A DNA stretch of 32,750 bases from Clostridium sp. CAG:288 (GTDB taxonomy: Bacteria; Bacillota_I; Bacilli_A; RFN20; CAG-288), in the NCBI GenBank assembly GCA_000437395.1, contig FR898177.1, forward strand, positions 1 through 32,750, written 5' to 3'. A program made the translations under genes and the position numbers. Positions 32,721 to 32,750 of this stretch are shown piece by piece (the first letter of the stretch is position 1; each line of letters begins with the position of its first letter). Below the pieces are notes generated by a model. The model saw nothing but the letters and a program-made list of their open reading frames with translations. It did not search any database and was not told where the DNA came from.

Positions 32721-32750
32721 CAAAAAAACCGGCGATGACCTAATCTCCCG
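32721..32750 (-). rRNA. rrf: 3' end of a 5S rRNA gene (partial, runs off the window)
   Basis: On the minus strand the last bases read CGGGAGATTAGGTCATCGCC-GG, then TTTTTTTGTGC. The GGGAGATTAGGTC-x2-CGCC pattern is the typical 3' end of 5S rRNA in Bacillota, and the T run is its terminator tail. The rRNA proper ends near 32729. Identification from about 22 bases only. Confidence 0.75.

Noticed and set aside
1..32750. CRISPR array, transposon, prophage or tRNA genes
   Set aside because: No spaced direct repeats, transposase-like proteins, terminal repeats or cloverleaf sequences were recognised on either strand. A tool search was not possible, so a missed tRNA cannot be fully excluded, but gaps between genes are short.

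Overview
The window looks like a core-genome stretch from a walled, very AT-rich Bacillota/Bacilli bacterium. The protein styles suggest a lineage near Erysipelotrichales or the walled relatives of Mollicutes; this placement is inference from gene order and composition, with no database search. TGA is used as a stop (mraY, ruvA), so the standard bacterial code applies. Nearly all housekeeping genes lie on the minus strand. The right edge runs into the 3' end of a 5S rRNA gene.

Left part (1-4.7 kb): the first codons of an unidentified minus-strand gene with a strong promoter; pnp (PNPase) with its terminator; an unknown two-helix membrane protein; divergent from it, a lipoprotein whose C-terminal domain reads as a barnase-type ribonuclease; and exonuclease III.

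Division and wall cluster (4.8-16.4 kb, all minus): in transcription order a PASTA-carrying class B PBP, murE, mraY, murD, ftsW, murG, murB, then a separate promoter and divIB(ftsQ)-ftsA-ftsZ. This is the Bacillus-type dcw order, but mraZ, mraW and ftsL are missing from its front. Instead a terminator sits directly against the PBP start, after a Ser-rich lipoprotein and hpt. The genes supply UDP-MurNAc-peptide synthesis (MurB, MurD, MurE), lipid I/II formation (MraY, MurG), septal polymerisation (FtsW and the PBP) and the Z-ring.

Secretion and repair block (17-29.6 kb): hpt, recJ, secDF, a SpoVB/MurJ-type flippase, YetF/DUF421, a TIGR04086-like membrane protein, ruvB, ruvA, a 32-residue membrane microprotein, a GT4 glycosyltransferase, obg, rpmA, prp and rplU with its L21 leader. 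From memory this order matches the Bacillus rplU-obg-ruvAB-spoVB-secDF-recJ segment, with queA, tgt and yajC absent.

Right part (29.7-32.75 kb): a Lys/Glu-rich DUF2188-like protein, an FGGY sugar kinase, a nicotinamidase/isochorismatase-family hydrolase and the partial 5S rRNA.

No transposon, prophage, CRISPR array or clear defence island was seen. The most unusual items are the surface-anchored barnase-like RNase without a visible barstar partner, the microprotein ahead of ruvA, the front-truncated dcw cluster, and several long intergenic hairpins. I do not see an obviously new multi-gene system.
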